64,000 nt of DNA from Streptomyces lunaelactis (GTDB lineage: Bacteria; Actinomycetota; Actinomycetes; Streptomycetales; Streptomycetaceae), in assembly GCF_003054555.1 (NCBI RefSeq), contig NZ_CP026304.1:7006001-7070000 (forward strand). The letters are read 5' to 3'. A program made the position numbers and the translations under genes. Shown in pieces: positions 1 to 10,441 of the stretch. Position 1 is the stretch's first letter; every line of letters begins with the position of its first letter. The notes beneath the pieces were generated by a model that was not told the DNA's origin, made no database searches, and worked only from the letters and a program-made list of their open reading frames with translations.

Positions 1-1097
1 GCTTGCCGCGCGTGAAGTTCGGAGCGGATGAGTTCAAGGAGGCGGCCGTTCCAGTTACGGCCGCGGCCGGCGTTGTCGCCCCAGAAACCGGAGTCGGCGT
101 CGTCGTAGATCAGGGTCGCGTCGCCGGTCGTCACAAGGACCTCGGCCAGGTGCGGGTGCTGGGTGTACTTGGCCCGCAGCAGGCTGGTCATGACCGAGGC
201 GCGGGCCTGCTCCCAGCCGTCGCGGCGGGTGGCATCGGCGGCGAGCCCGCGGGGGATGGGGGTATCGGCGCCTGTGACGGCGGCCCGCGCGTCGGGGTCG
301 GTGGTGGACAGGGCCCAGTACGCGTGGGTGACGGTGGGGTAGATGACGCCGTCGACGTCGATCGGCGCAGGATAGTCGTTGCGCAGCCCCTGCTTTCCCG
401 GGTCGTCCGACGGCTTCAGCGGATACGAGTGGGGCAGATGGACGGCCGGTGCGACCGGGGTCGTCGGTCCGTCCGCCGGGGCCCGGGAGGGCCGTTCGGC
501 GATCCACTTCGCCCGGTCCTCGAAGTAGGCGACCGCCTCGTCGTAGTCCTCTTGCGTGACGGGCTCGTCCGGCCAGTCCTCGACCTGCCCGCCCGGCCCG
601 GCCACCAGGACCTGGAGCGGCCAGTCCTTCCGGTCCATGTCGCCGAGCGCGTAGTGGCGCTGGGTCTCCGGGATGGCGAGATACGCCGCGCGGGCGGCCG
701 CCCGCTTCTCCTCGGTCCGGTCGGCGAGGAACGCGTCAACGGCGTCCAGGCATCGGTCGGTTGAATCGGGGCGGCCGTTCAGCTGGTCGATGGTGTCCCG
801 CACCTCGGCGAGCAGCAGTTCGGGGGTGAGCCAGGTGCGCGGCTTGCTGAACGTCCAGCCGGCCAGCTCGTGGCCGGACGCCCTGCCGCCCTCCGGGAGC
901 TCGGTGGCGACCCAGCCGGAGCGCAGCTTCCTCTCGAACTCGTCGAGGGTGACCAGGCCCCAGCAGTTGATGAGCCCGTCCGCGTAGATGAACAGGTCGG
1001 TGAGGTGGTAGTCGCCGTTGCGGATGAAGGCGTGCCGCCAGGTCCCGGGTACGCGTATGCCGTCCGCCATGCGATGGGTGATCCGGTTGCCGATCAT
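1..1097 (-). CDS. NADAR-domain protein with N-terminal extension (3' end outside window)
   Basis: About 365 residues are visible and the frame is still open at the window edge. The last ~140 residues read as a NADAR (YbiA-like) domain: a buried LLRAKY segment, then ...TGDATLIYDDADSGFWGD, and N-rich GRGRNWNG before the final helix. NADAR enzymes are N-glycosidases that act on riboflavin-pathway intermediates or on ADP-ribose attached to nucleotides or guanine bases. About 150 residues precede it, starting MIGNRITHRMADGIRV, with a conserved-looking W-rich block (GTWRHAFIRNGDYHLTDLFI) and an acidic linker. That part I do not recognise as a named fold. The ATG at 1097 is the first good in-frame start. 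No partner toxin such as a DarT-like protein is visible on this side. The domain call is fairly secure; the substrate is not. Confidence 0.8.
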   Translation of the reverse strand, partial: MIGNRITHRMADGIRVPGTWRHAFIRNGDYHLTDLFIYADGLINCWGLVTLDEFERKLRSGWVATELPEGGRASGHELAGWTFSKPRTWLTPELLLAEVRDTIDQLNGRPDSTDRCLDAVDAFLADRTEEKRAAARAAYLAIPETQRHYALGDMDRKDWPLQVLVAGPGGQVEDWPDEPVTQEDYDEAVAYFEDRAKWIAERPSRAPADGPTTPVAPAVHLPHSYPLKPSDDPGKQGLRNDYPAPIDVDGVIYPTVTHAYWALSTTDPDARAAVTGADTPIPRGLAADATRRDGWEQARASVMTSLLRAKYTQHPHLAEVLVTTGDATLIYDDADSGFWGDNAGRGRNWNGRLLELIRSELHARQ

Positions 1098-1343
1098 CGC
1101 GCCATTGTGCCGGACCCGTTCGGCGCGTCGCCGGTGCATAAGCTGGGGGTCTAAGCGGTGTCGGGGAAGTCCGGGTGGGTGAAGGTGGGGGTACCCCCGT
1201 GCCCGAAGGGCTACGGGGGAGGGTCGAGGGCCGAGTCTGGCAAGGCGGAGGAAGGAGTCCACGCGGAGCGTCGGCGACTGACGACAACGCAGCCGGGCGA
1301 CAGCCATCGGCCCGCGACGCCGCCCGGACTTCCCCGGGGCCGC
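1098..1343. other. intergenic spacer with GC palindrome
   Basis: No gene with coding-type third-position bias is visible here. The stretch carries a perfect GGGGGTACCCCC palindrome at 1187-1198 followed by a weaker GC-rich inverted repeat, a pattern common between Streptomyces genes. It may terminate transcripts arriving from the small gene at 1344-1505. Confidence 0.4.
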
Positions 1344-1505
1344 TTAGCTGTACGCCCGGGCCGGGCGCACATCGCTGAAGTCCATGGCCCGGCCCACTTC
1401 CCGCCAGGCCTGCTCAGCCGTCCGGCGAACATCGGCGGGGACGTCCCCGCGCTCCTCTATGAGGCCGGCGTAGATCGGTGCGTCGGCTTGATCTGTGGAG
1501 CTCAC
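1344..1505 (-). CDS. small conserved-looking protein, 53 aa
   Basis: A GTG start at 1505 opens a 53-residue frame, VSSTDQADAPIYAGLIEERG...VRPARAYS, with strong G/C third-position bias. It is acidic to neutral, has no membrane segment and is mostly predicted helix. A GGAAAGG ribosome-binding site lies upstream. The GTG overlaps the TGA of an upstream frame (GTGA, 1505-1502), so its translation was coupled to that frame, which is now only a stump of an HATPase-type regulator. Small genes in this position often belong to ATP-binding/regulator modules of actinomycetes, but I do not recognise a named family. Confidence 0.6.
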   Translation of the reverse strand: MSSTDQADAPIYAGLIEERGDVPADVRRTAEQAWREVGRAMDFSDVRPARAYS

Positions 1506-1675
1506 GTCGAAAGTGCCTTTCCCGGACGGTTACGTACCGCTTCCCGCCGGCGGCCGGAATCGGTGACCGAGTCTACGGGGTCGGGTGTGTCGATTCTGTG
1601 TTCGGCCCAGACGGTCTCGCCGGGTGCGGTCGGACGTGGGCTGACCCCCCAGCGGGTGGCAGTCGAGCGCGGTAC
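1502..1675 (-). pseudogene. C-terminal remnant of an RsbW/SpoIIAB-like HATPase
   Basis: The frame ends in ...ATRWGVSPRPTAPGETVWAEH. This matches the end of the histidine-kinase-like ATPases of the anti-sigma (RsbW/SpoIIAB) family, where an A-x-RWGV stretch and a GxTVWAE strand close the domain. The N-box, G1 and G2 ATP-binding motifs are absent, and the frame upstream of about 1675 is unrelated. The stump keeps its stop codon overlapping the start of the next gene. It is best read as a deletion remnant of an ATP-binding regulator. Confidence 0.55.
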
Positions 1676-1801
1676 CGCTTGAGGACTGGGTAGCCCCCGC
1701 CGACCGCCGCCGTCGCGGAAAAACCCGGCTCCGATCACCGGAACGGGTACCACCGGCCCGACGACCACCCCAGTACCGCCGCCGTTTCCTACGCTGTATA
1801 C

Positions 1802-3973
1802 GTGACCACAAGCCTCAAGCCCAACGTCGGCCTCGACCTCTTCCTCCACGAGACCAAGGGTTTCGACAGCCCTGCCTCCGCCCGGATTGCCGACGCCGTA
1901 CTGACTCTTCTCTCACTCCGAGGCGCGGATCGCCGGACCGGCCTGCCCGAACCGACCCCCGAGCTGGTCCGGCAGGTCCTCCACCTGGATGTTCCGGTTC
2001 TCGTCTGCATGACGGAGGCCGAGCTGCCCGTCGCCCCCGGCGTCCTGAGCGCGCTCGCCGACCTCGTACGGGCCAAGGGCAGGCTGAACGCGAAGCGTCA
2101 CGCCCGGTTGCTGGCCGCGATCGACGAGGCCGTACCGGAATATCGGCGGGCCATGACCGACCCGGGCAACCTGACCTGGCCGCGGTGGTACGCGTCCCTG
2201 ATGCGGGCCGACGGCACACCCGTCGACGACCCCGAGGCGGTGCTGCGCCGGCTCGCCGCTCACGACCGTACGCCGAGGGCCGATCGTCCCGTGCTGCCGG
2301 ACGGGGTGGAGCGGGCGGACGTCACGGGACGGACCGTCGGCATGCAGATCCTCCTGACCGAGACCCTGCTGCGGGCCTTCGCCCGTGATCTCGAGCAGCC
2401 CTCGCCCGCCGGGCCCCTGCTGCCCGGTCTCCCGCTGGAGGCGGCGGACGAGGAGGATCCGGAGGAAGGGCTCCCGGGCGAAATGCGGCTCGTCGCCGCC
2501 GAGTTGACCGACCGCTGGACCGCGGCCGGGCTGTCCGATGCCTTCTCGGGGCCGTACGCGCATCTCGCTCCCGGCCCCGAGGACTCGCCCCACCTCGTCC
2601 TCGCCGACGCACTGCTCGACCAGCACCTGAGCTACTTCGGGTACTCCGGCATCCCGCTCCCTCCGCCGCCCGCGCTGCCCGCGCCGCAGGAGATGCGCGG
2701 TCTGCTCCACGGCGCCCCGCTGCCCGCCCTGCTCTCGGCGGCCGTCGAGGGCCCGGATGTGGTGGACGAGGAGGTACGCCACCTTGCCGTTGCCTGCGGC
2801 CTGCTCCGCCAGGACGGCATGCTGACCACGCCGGGCCCGGGCGCCGGAATCTGGACCGAAGGCACCCCGCAGGATCTCACCGAACTCGCCGCGGACATCC
2901 TCGCGACGGCCGTCGGACGTCTTTCGGAGGCCCCTGAGATGGACTCGGAGTACGCCGACGACGCGGCGCATCTGCTGTACGTCCTGTACGAGCGCGGCTG
3001 CACCGCCGACTCCGTGGCGCGCAAGGCCGCCGAGTATGCCGACTGGCTGGTCGACCCGGCCGTGGAGAGCATGCCCGTGCCGGTCCCGGACAGCGCCCCG
3101 ACCGAGTACGCGACACCGACTCCGCGAGAGCTGTCCGCCTTGCTCGGCCTCCCCGGCCTGGACGATGAGGACCGGTCGGAGCTCGAGGCTCCCGCCCGGG
3201 CGCTCGCCGCGGTCGTCGACCGGCTCGCTGCCACCGGCGCGATCTTCCGGACCGGCGACGCCTTCGGCCTCACGCCGCTCGGTACCGCTGCGGTCCGCTA
3301 CGCGCTGAAGGCCGGTGCCGTCGCCGCGCCCGACAGGGAAACGGTCACGGGCTGGGACGCCGCCACCCTCGTCGATGCGGCCCGGTCCTGGATCCGGGAG
3401 GCCGCCACCCGCGGCCTTACGGACTGGCTGACCACCCGCGAGAACACCGCCGAGGCATGGGACGACCTGCTCGGTGCCATTGCTTCCACAAAGCCCGGCA
3501 CCGAGGATGCGGGCCCCACCCGCCTTCTGTTCACCTATCTGGACACGGCTGTCGCACCGCCCGAGCCCCTGCGAGGTCTGCTTGCCGACCCCGCCCTCGG
3601 CGCGTACGCCCTCCAGGCACTGCGCACCCGGGGCGACCGGGCGGATGAGCAGCAGGTTCCGCTGAGCGCGCGGGCGACTCTCGTCCTCGACGACCTGGAT
3701 GCGTGCCGCCGCGACGACCGGCGGGCCGAGGCCTTTGCCCCGCTCGCCGTGGCGGCCTCCCTGGTGAGCGCGTTCGATGCCGCCGCCACGACCTGGCCGG
3801 GCGGCCCTCAGGCCCTGATCGCCGCGCTCGCCGACGCCGATGCCCACCGTGCCAATGGGGTGTTGGCTCACCTGAGCGGCCGTCACTCCGACCCCCGTGT
3901 CGCGGCCGTCGCCCGGCGCGTGACGGGCGCACCGAGTCGTCGCCGGGCCGGGAGGAAGGCTCGCCACCGCTGA
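1802..3973 (+). CDS. hypothetical protein, 723 aa
   Basis: The GTG at 1802 starts a long frame with consistent actinomycete codon bias. The protein is soluble, Leu/Ala-rich and acidic, with a very basic tail (PSRRRAGRKARHR). The N-terminus (KPNVGLDLFLHETKGFDSP) looks conserved. Around residues 475-500 a segment (AAVVDRLAATGAIFRTGDAF, then GLTPLGTAAVRYAL) resembles a winged-helix, in which a short helix pair is followed by a beta wing ending in a Leu-Thr-Pro-Leu-Gly turn. No catalytic motif, signal peptide or membrane span is evident. It stands alone between the HATPase stump and the FN3 lipoprotein. I assign no function. Confidence 0.75.
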   Translation: MTTSLKPNVGLDLFLHETKGFDSPASARIADAVLTLLSLRGADRRTGLPEPTPELVRQVLHLDVPVLVCMTEAELPVAPGVLSALADLVRAKGRLNAKRHARLLAAIDEAVPEYRRAMTDPGNLTWPRWYASLMRADGTPVDDPEAVLRRLAAHDRTPRADRPVLPDGVERADVTGRTVGMQILLTETLLRAFARDLEQPSPAGPLLPGLPLEAADEEDPEEGLPGEMRLVAAELTDRWTAAGLSDAFSGPYAHLAPGPEDSPHLVLADALLDQHLSYFGYSGIPLPPPPALPAPQEMRGLLHGAPLPALLSAAVEGPDVVDEEVRHLAVACGLLRQDGMLTTPGPGAGIWTEGTPQDLTELAADILATAVGRLSEAPEMDSEYADDAAHLLYVLYERGCTADSVARKAAEYADWLVDPAVESMPVPVPDSAPTEYATPTPRELSALLGLPGLDDEDRSELEAPARALAAVVDRLAATGAIFRTGDAFGLTPLGTAAVRYALKAGAVAAPDRETVTGWDAATLVDAARSWIREAATRGLTDWLTTRENTAEAWDDLLGAIASTKPGTEDAGPTRLLFTYLDTAVAPPEPLRGLLADPALGAYALQALRTRGDRADEQQVPLSARATLVLDDLDACRRDDRRAEAFAPLAVAASLVSAFDAAATTWPGGPQALIAALADADAHRANGVLAHLSGRHSDPRVAAVARRVTGAPSRRRAGRKARHR

Positions 3974-4072
3974 TCATCCGGAACACGAAAGGGCGGGCGC
4001 GCGGTCTTGTTGTCGGCCGCCGATCGTGCCATACAGGTCTGGACCATTGCCGTAGTCCGCGGAGGTCCGACC

Positions 4073-5026
4073 GTGCAACGTCCCCCCACACTCGCTGCGT
4101 TGGCCTGCGCCGCCGCCCTACTCCTCACCGCCTGCGGTGGCGACGACAAGGACACCGAGAGCCCCACGACACCCGCCGGTGTGACCGCGCAAGCGGGTAG
4201 CGCCACATCCGTCCACGTCATGTGGGACCAGGCCACCGACAACAAGGCGGTCACCGGCTACGAGGTGTTCCAGAAGGGCGCCAAGGTCAAGGCGGTGCCC
4301 GCCACGAAGAGCATGGTCGATATCGACCGGCTGAGCCCGAAGACCGCGTACAGCTTCACGGTGCGGGCGCGGGATGCCGCCGGGAATCTCTCCAAGCCCA
4401 GCCCCGCGACAGCCGTCACCACCCCGGCCCCCACACCGGAGGACAAGCAGGCGCCCGCGCGGCCGGCCGAGCTGCGGGGCAAGGTCGACGGAGGCCGGGC
4501 GGTCACCCTCGGCTGGGGGAAGGCGGCCGACAACATCGGGATCACCTCGTACGACATCTACCAGGAGGACTCCCGCATCCACAGCGTCAGCGGCACCGAG
4601 ACCACGGCACGTGTCACCGGCCTGCGGCCCGGCACCGTCTATACCTTCACCGTGCGGGCCCGGGATGCCGCCGAGAACTCCTCGCCCGACAGTAACTCCG
4701 TTGACCTCACTACGGCTTCGGCACCGGGCAACGACGCGCCGAGCACCGCGCCCACCGACCTGAAGGCGACCGCGCGCAAGGGGAACGTCGACCTGAGCTG
4801 GACCCCGCCCCGGACGGGCGGCCCGGTCAAGGAGCATCAGCTGTTCCTGAACGGGAAGTTGGCCACGACCATCGTCTGGGGAGCGGCGCCGCCCGCCGGG
4901 ACGGCGGCGTACACCATCATGATCACGGACAAGCCGGGCACCCGCTACAGCGTGAAGCTCCGGGCGAAGCTGCCGGACGGGAAGTGGGGCGACTTCTCGG
5001 CACAGCGCACGGTGGTGGTCCGCTAG
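4073..5026 (+). CDS. fibronectin type III lipoprotein
   Basis: I start this gene at the GTG at 4073 because GGAGGT lies 7 bases upstream. It gives a standard lipoprotein signal (VQRPPTLAALACAAALLLTAC) with the lipobox LTAC and Cys21 as the lipidated residue. Three fibronectin III modules follow, roughly residues 35-120, 128-218 and 228-317. The first two share the typical ...VTGYEVFQ / ITSYDIYQ strand and the ...YTFTVRARDAA(G/E)N(L)S ending. The third is more diverged. The product (317 aa) should sit on the outer face of the membrane and bind partner proteins or glycans; no enzyme domain is attached. A short hairpin at 5028-5043 follows the stop. Confidence 0.85.
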   Translation: MQRPPTLAALACAAALLLTACGGDDKDTESPTTPAGVTAQAGSATSVHVMWDQATDNKAVTGYEVFQKGAKVKAVPATKSMVDIDRLSPKTAYSFTVRARDAAGNLSKPSPATAVTTPAPTPEDKQAPARPAELRGKVDGGRAVTLGWGKAADNIGITSYDIYQEDSRIHSVSGTETTARVTGLRPGTVYTFTVRARDAAENSSPDSNSVDLTTASAPGNDAPSTAPTDLKATARKGNVDLSWTPPRTGGPVKEHQLFLNGKLATTIVWGAAPPAGTAAYTIMITDKPGTRYSVKLRAKLPDGKWGDFSAQRTVVVR

Positions 5027-5133
5027 AGCGCTGACGCCAGCGCGGCCGCATCGCGCAAAACCGCGGCTGAAACGGTTTGTTGAACGCCTGCCCGTCGTAA
5101 CAGACCTCAGCGCGTGCGCAGTTCGCGACAGCG

Positions 5134-5168
5134 CGACGCCCCCGGTGCTGTGCGGTACGGGGGCGTCG
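5134..5168. terminator. hairpin terminator after aceB
   Basis: An 11-bp perfect inverted repeat, CGACGCCCCCG (5134-5144) and CGGGGGCGTCG (5158-5168), is separated by 13 bases. It lies just beyond the aceB stop on the minus strand and probably also stops transcripts from the FN3 gene. Confidence 0.65.
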
Positions 5169-5198
5169 GCTGGAACGGGCTGGGCGGCTGCTGTGCGG

Positions 5199-6821
<1,623 letters not shown>

Positions 6822-6955
6822 GAGCTGTCACTTCCTTCAGCGGGCGGTGCCTTGCGGCCGCCGGGCGTTCAGATACGGCACTCGGTGCCGCAAGAGCCGA
6901 GGTGCGGTCGCGGGCGCTTCTGTGGAGTCGGGCGCTTCTGACCAGTGGATAGTAG

Positions 6956-6990
6956 TTTCCTCATGGTGGAAGTTCAATGGTTTGTTGATA
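6956..6990 (-). promoter_or_regulatory. predicted AllR operator in the aceB promoter region
   Basis: The palindrome TTCAATGGTTTGTTGAT (6974-6990) closely matches TTCAACAGTTCGTTGAA in front of allB (32131-32147). Next to it is an IclR-like element, TTTCCTCATGGTGGAAG (6957-6973). It lies about 140 bases before the aceB start, so a promoter downstream of it would leave a leader. The role is inferred from sequence sharing and from AllR being the local IclR regulator. Confidence 0.55.
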
Positions 6991-7037
6991 TCGAGATTCT
7001 CTGGCTCGACAGACCATGGCGCTGAGTGCCACGCCGT

Positions 7038-7652
7038 TCACTCAAGGTGCGCCAGATCCTCCGCCGTGTCGATGTCGTACGCCTCGGCGATGTCGCCGCA
7101 CTCGATCAGCGCGAGCGAGGACTCGTGCTCCTTGAGAAAAGCGCGCGCCCCGCGGTCGCCGACCGCGCTCGCCGCGATGTCTGTCCAGTGGTGCGCGCCG
7201 AACAGGACGGGATGCCCGCGCTCACCTCCGTACGCCGCGGCCGCGAGCGAATCGGGGGAGCGGTACGCGGCGCGGATCCGGGCCACCGCCGCTGCGCCGA
7301 TGCCCGGCTGGTCCACGAGAGAGACGAGCGCCGCGTCCGCCGTCGTCGCGGCCAGGGACTCCAGACCCGCGCGCAGCGAGGAGCCCATGCCCTCCTCCCA
7401 CTCCGGGTTGTCGACCAGTACGCAGCCGGAGAGCTCGGCCTCCTTCCGTACCCGGTCTGACGCCGCTCCGAGCACCACATGCACCGGGTCGCAGCCGCCC
7501 TCGCGCAGCACCCGCACCGCGTGCTCGACCAGCGGGCGGCCCCGGTGCGTCAGCAGCGCCTTCGGGCGTCCGCCGAGTCGACGCCCGCCGCCCGCCGCGA
7601 GCAGCAGTCCGGCGACGATCGGTTCCTTCGGCGGTTGTGCCAGGTGCGTCAT
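7038..7652 (-). CDS. MobA/MocA-like nucleotidyltransferase
   Basis: The protein has 204 residues, the usual length for MobA-like NTP transferase enzymes, which join CTP or GTP to molybdopterin or similar substrates. The nucleotide-binding signature is at residues 14-32 (GLLLAAGGGRRLGGRPKAL), followed by DNPEWEEGMGSSLRAGL and the metal-site motif SLVDQPG. The C-terminus ends YDIDTAEDLAHLE, typical of this family. Purine catabolism needs molybdoenzymes, so a link with the nearby ureide genes is plausible but unproven. The ATG at 7652 has an AAGGAG site upstream. Confidence 0.85.
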   Translation of the reverse strand: MTHLAQPPKEPIVAGLLLAAGGGRRLGGRPKALLTHRGRPLVEHAVRVLREGGCDPVHVVLGAASDRVRKEAELSGCVLVDNPEWEEGMGSSLRAGLESLAATTADAALVSLVDQPGIGAAAVARIRAAYRSPDSLAAAAYGGERGHPVLFGAHHWTDIAASAVGDRGARAFLKEHESSLALIECGDIAEAYDIDTAEDLAHLE

Positions 7653-7819
7653 AAGGACTCCTTACCTCAAATCCGGGCGAAGCGCTGCGCAAATCGTGGT
7701 CCGTCCGCGAGGCTCTGCAACCGCCTGGGGTACGAGGGTCGTCCGACCTGGAGAGTGAGGCGTGAGCTTGGATAAGGTGCACCTCCGATACTGAAGTTCG
7801 CCATGGGGGACGAGAGTCG

Positions 7820-9727
7820 ATGAGTGGGCGCGCACACGATGGAACGGTCTTCCAGCCGCTGGGCGAAGAGGATCCGCAGCACGTCGCCGGATACCGGCTG
7901 GCCGCCAGGCTCGGCGCCGGCGGCATGGGCAAGGTGTACCTGTCGTACACGCCCGGCGGCCGCCCCATCGCCATCAAGGTGATCAGGCCCGACTTCGCCC
8001 AGGACGCCGAATTCCGCCGCCGCTTCGCGCAGGAGGTGCAGGCCGCACAGCGCGTGCAGGGCCTGTACACCGCGCCGGTCATAGACGCCGATGTCGAGGC
8101 CAAGCAGCCCTGGCTCGCCACCGCTTACGTCCCGGGGCCCTCGCTCGCCGACGCCGTCATCCAGCACGGCAAGCTGCCGGTGGACACCGTGCTGCTGCTG
8201 GTCGCCGGGATCGCCGAGGCGCTGCACGTCATCCATGGCGCGGGCATCGTCCACCGCGACCTCAAGCCGGCCAACGTGCTGCTCGCATCGGACGGGCCGC
8301 GCGTCATCGACTTCGGCATTGCCCGCGCCGCCGACGCCACGTCGCTCACCAGCAGCGGCGTCACCATCGGCACGCCGTCCTTCATGGCCCCCGAGCAGGC
8401 GGCCGGCAGCACGGTCACCGCGGCGACCGACATCTTCGCGCTCGGCCAGATCGCGGCGTACGCGTCGACCGGCAAGGCGGCCTTCGGTGAAGGCACTTCG
8501 CACGGCGTGCTCTACCGGATCGTGCACGAGGAGCCGGACCTCACCGGACTGCCCGAGCAGCTGCGGGAGTTGGTGACCCGCTGCCTGGCCAAGGACCCCG
8601 AGGCCCGGCCTTCGGTCGCCGACCTCCTCGCCATCTGCCAGTCCGCCAATGGGGAAACGGTGCTGCGCCGTCCCGAGGAGTGGCTGCCGGGCGCCGTCGC
8701 CGCGGAGATCACCACGCGCAAGGCGGCCCCCGCGCCGCCGGTGACCCCGCCGGCCGGTCAGGCCCCGGCTCCGGTGCAGCCTCCGGCTCACCCGCCGACG
8801 CAGGCGGCTACTCAGGCGCCCGTCCAGCCTCCGGGGCAGCAGCCGCCGCATTACGAGCCGACGCAGACCGCCGGCCAGGCCCAGCTGCAGTCGCCCGCTC
8901 CGGTTACGCCGCCCACCGTGGCCTCCGCCCCGGCGACCCCGCCGCCCGGCTTCGGCCCGCCGCCCCAGAACCCGACCTACGGCTACCCGCAGGCGCATGC
9001 CACTCCGTACGGGCAGACGGCACCCCAGCACGTGCGGCCCCCGCAGCCGTACCCGCCGCAGCCGTACCAAATGGTCTCGGGGCCCCGCCCGCCCGGCGCG
9101 CCCAAGAAGAACAGCCGAAGCGCCGCCATCGGCGTCGTCATCGCGGTGGTGGCGCTCGGCGGGCTCGTCGGCGGCGGCATCTATCTGTCGGGCAAGGACA
9201 AGGACAAGGGAAACCAGTCCCAGGGCCAGGACAACCCCGGCAGCACGCCGGACGCGAGCGGGGGCGGCGCCACCGACAGCCCGGGCGGCGACAAGTCCTC
9301 CAAGCCCGGCGAACCGGTCAAGGACCCGACGCCCAAGACGTACAACGGCCTCAACGTCACGGACGACTACGGCATCAACCTCGGAGACGAGCCGGTCAAG
9401 CCGATTTCGGCTGAGAGCAGCGACGCCGTGGACTTCGAGCACGAGTACTACATCGGCAACATCGCTGCCAAGAACAGCAAGATCGTGCTGCTGCGCACGG
9501 ATCAGCAGGCCGACCTGGCGACGTGCAAGAGCGAGACACGGTTCGCCCCCTTGCTCACTATCAAGAACCTGTCGAAGGGCGCGAAGTTCTGCGTGCTGAG
9601 CGAGACGGGGAACGTCGGCCTGGTGACCTACCAGGGCAGGGCGCCCGAATCGGATCCCAGCCACTACATCACCGTCGATGTGACGGTCTGGCGCGGTGCG
9701 ATCGACTCCGTTCAGCCCTCCTACTGA
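7820..9727 (+). CDS. PknB-type serine/threonine protein kinase, membrane-bound
   Basis: The Hanks-type kinase domain covers about residues 20-280. It shows the glycine loop LGAGGMGKVYL, the lysine in IAIKVI, the catalytic loop IVHRDLKPANVLL, DFG in VIDFGIARA, and GTPSFMAPEQ in the activation segment. A Pro/Gln-rich linker of about 140 residues leads to one transmembrane helix near residues 434-457 (IGVVIAVVALGGLVGGGIYL). The outer ~175 residues form a small domain after a Gly/Ser/Lys-rich stalk, with two Cys. It has no PASTA repeats, so its ligand differs from that of PknB itself. A following DUF5955 gene lies in the same direction. I chose the ATG at 7820, which follows GGGGGACGAGAG. Confidence 0.93.
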   Translation: MSGRAHDGTVFQPLGEEDPQHVAGYRLAARLGAGGMGKVYLSYTPGGRPIAIKVIRPDFAQDAEFRRRFAQEVQAAQRVQGLYTAPVIDADVEAKQPWLATAYVPGPSLADAVIQHGKLPVDTVLLLVAGIAEALHVIHGAGIVHRDLKPANVLLASDGPRVIDFGIARAADATSLTSSGVTIGTPSFMAPEQAAGSTVTAATDIFALGQIAAYASTGKAAFGEGTSHGVLYRIVHEEPDLTGLPEQLRELVTRCLAKDPEARPSVADLLAICQSANGETVLRRPEEWLPGAVAAEITTRKAAPAPPVTPPAGQAPAPVQPPAHPPTQAATQAPVQPPGQQPPHYEPTQTAGQAQLQSPAPVTPPTVASAPATPPPGFGPPPQNPTYGYPQAHATPYGQTAPQHVRPPQPYPPQPYQMVSGPRPPGAPKKNSRSAAIGVVIAVVALGGLVGGGIYLSGKDKDKGNQSQGQDNPGSTPDASGGGATDSPGGDKSSKPGEPVKDPTPKTYNGLNVTDDYGINLGDEPVKPISAESSDAVDFEHEYYIGNIAAKNSKIVLLRTDQQADLATCKSETRFAPLLTIKNLSKGAKFCVLSETGNVGLVTYQGRAPESDPSHYITVDVTVWRGAIDSVQPSY

Positions 9728-9842
9728 ATTCCGTCCGCGGAGTGGCGCGTACCGCACCGGATGGCGTAGCTTTCCCGCGACCCTCAGTGTCTGACTGACC
9801 GCTGACGGTCGTCGAACCCAAGGGCGTGCGAGGGGGAAGGCT

Positions 9843-10166
9843 TTGTTGCGGAGCGTTGGGCAGACGCGGGTGACAGGGAGCGGCGAGGACCCGAGGGAGA
9901 CGGCGCTGAGAGCCGCCGTCTCCCGGCTCCGCCGCCAACTCGCGGGGCATCCGGCCGAGTTCCCCGACCGCGGCATCGCGGAGGACGAACTGGCGGTGCT
10001 GGCGGCCATGGTAGCGGCGGGTGACCCCGAAATCCCGCGGATGCGGCGCTCGTTACTGCTGATCGCGGGGGCGATCGGGTCGGTGAGCGCGCTGGGGCCG
10101 GCGCTGATGGGGGTACGGGACGCGGTGGACCTGTTCGGTGAGGTGCCGCCGCGACGTCAGGTGTGA
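9843..10166 (+). CDS. DUF5955-like small protein
   Basis: The protein has 107 residues from the TTG at 9843, or 98 from the GTG at 9870; both are in frame and the sequence does not decide between them. It has a charged N-terminal helix (ALRAAVSRLRRQL), a middle segment (FPDRGIAEDELAVLAAMVAAG) and a hydrophobic stretch (LLLIAGAIGSVSALGPAL) that could be a membrane or amphipathic helix. I recognise this arrangement as the Streptomyces DUF5955 family, from memory. Function is unknown. It sits 115 bases after the kinase gene. Confidence 0.65.
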   Translation: MLRSVGQTRVTGSGEDPRETALRAAVSRLRRQLAGHPAEFPDRGIAEDELAVLAAMVAAGDPEIPRMRRSLLLIAGAIGSVSALGPALMGVRDAVDLFGEVPPRRQV

Positions 10167-10194
10167 GCGGGGGTGGCTGTTCCCCTACCCGCCC

Positions 10195-10370
10195 CTTCCC
10201 ACAACTGGGGCAAGCCCCGGACCCCGTACGGCCTTCGGCCGTGTCCTCAATCGCCGGACCGGCTGAGATTTTCCGCCCTGCGGGCGAGAAGTCCAGCCCG
10301 CCAAAGGGGAGTCCAGCCTCGCCGGGCACAATTCAGCCTCGCCGGCGTTTGAGGCACGGGGGCTGGGGTG
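10195..10370. repeat. Streptomyces intergenic repeat block
   Basis: This GC-rich mosaic contains TACGGCCTTCGGCCGT, CCTCAATCGCCGG and the partner CCGGCGTTTGAGG. Related blocks occur at 34640-34745 and 51506-51580 in this window. The arms can pair and probably terminate transcription from both sides, since the neighbouring genes converge here. Confidence 0.6.
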
Positions 10371-10441
10371 GAGCCCCAACGCGAGCCTCGTCGGTACCGG
10401 AGGCGCCGGGCCTGGCGGCAGCGCACCCCAGGGCACCGGTC

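Noticed and set aside
3..764. Long plus-strand frame opposite the NADAR gene
   Set aside because: It is a reverse-strand shadow with Val/Gly/Arg-rich text and poor codon bias. The minus-strand frame has clear domain motifs.
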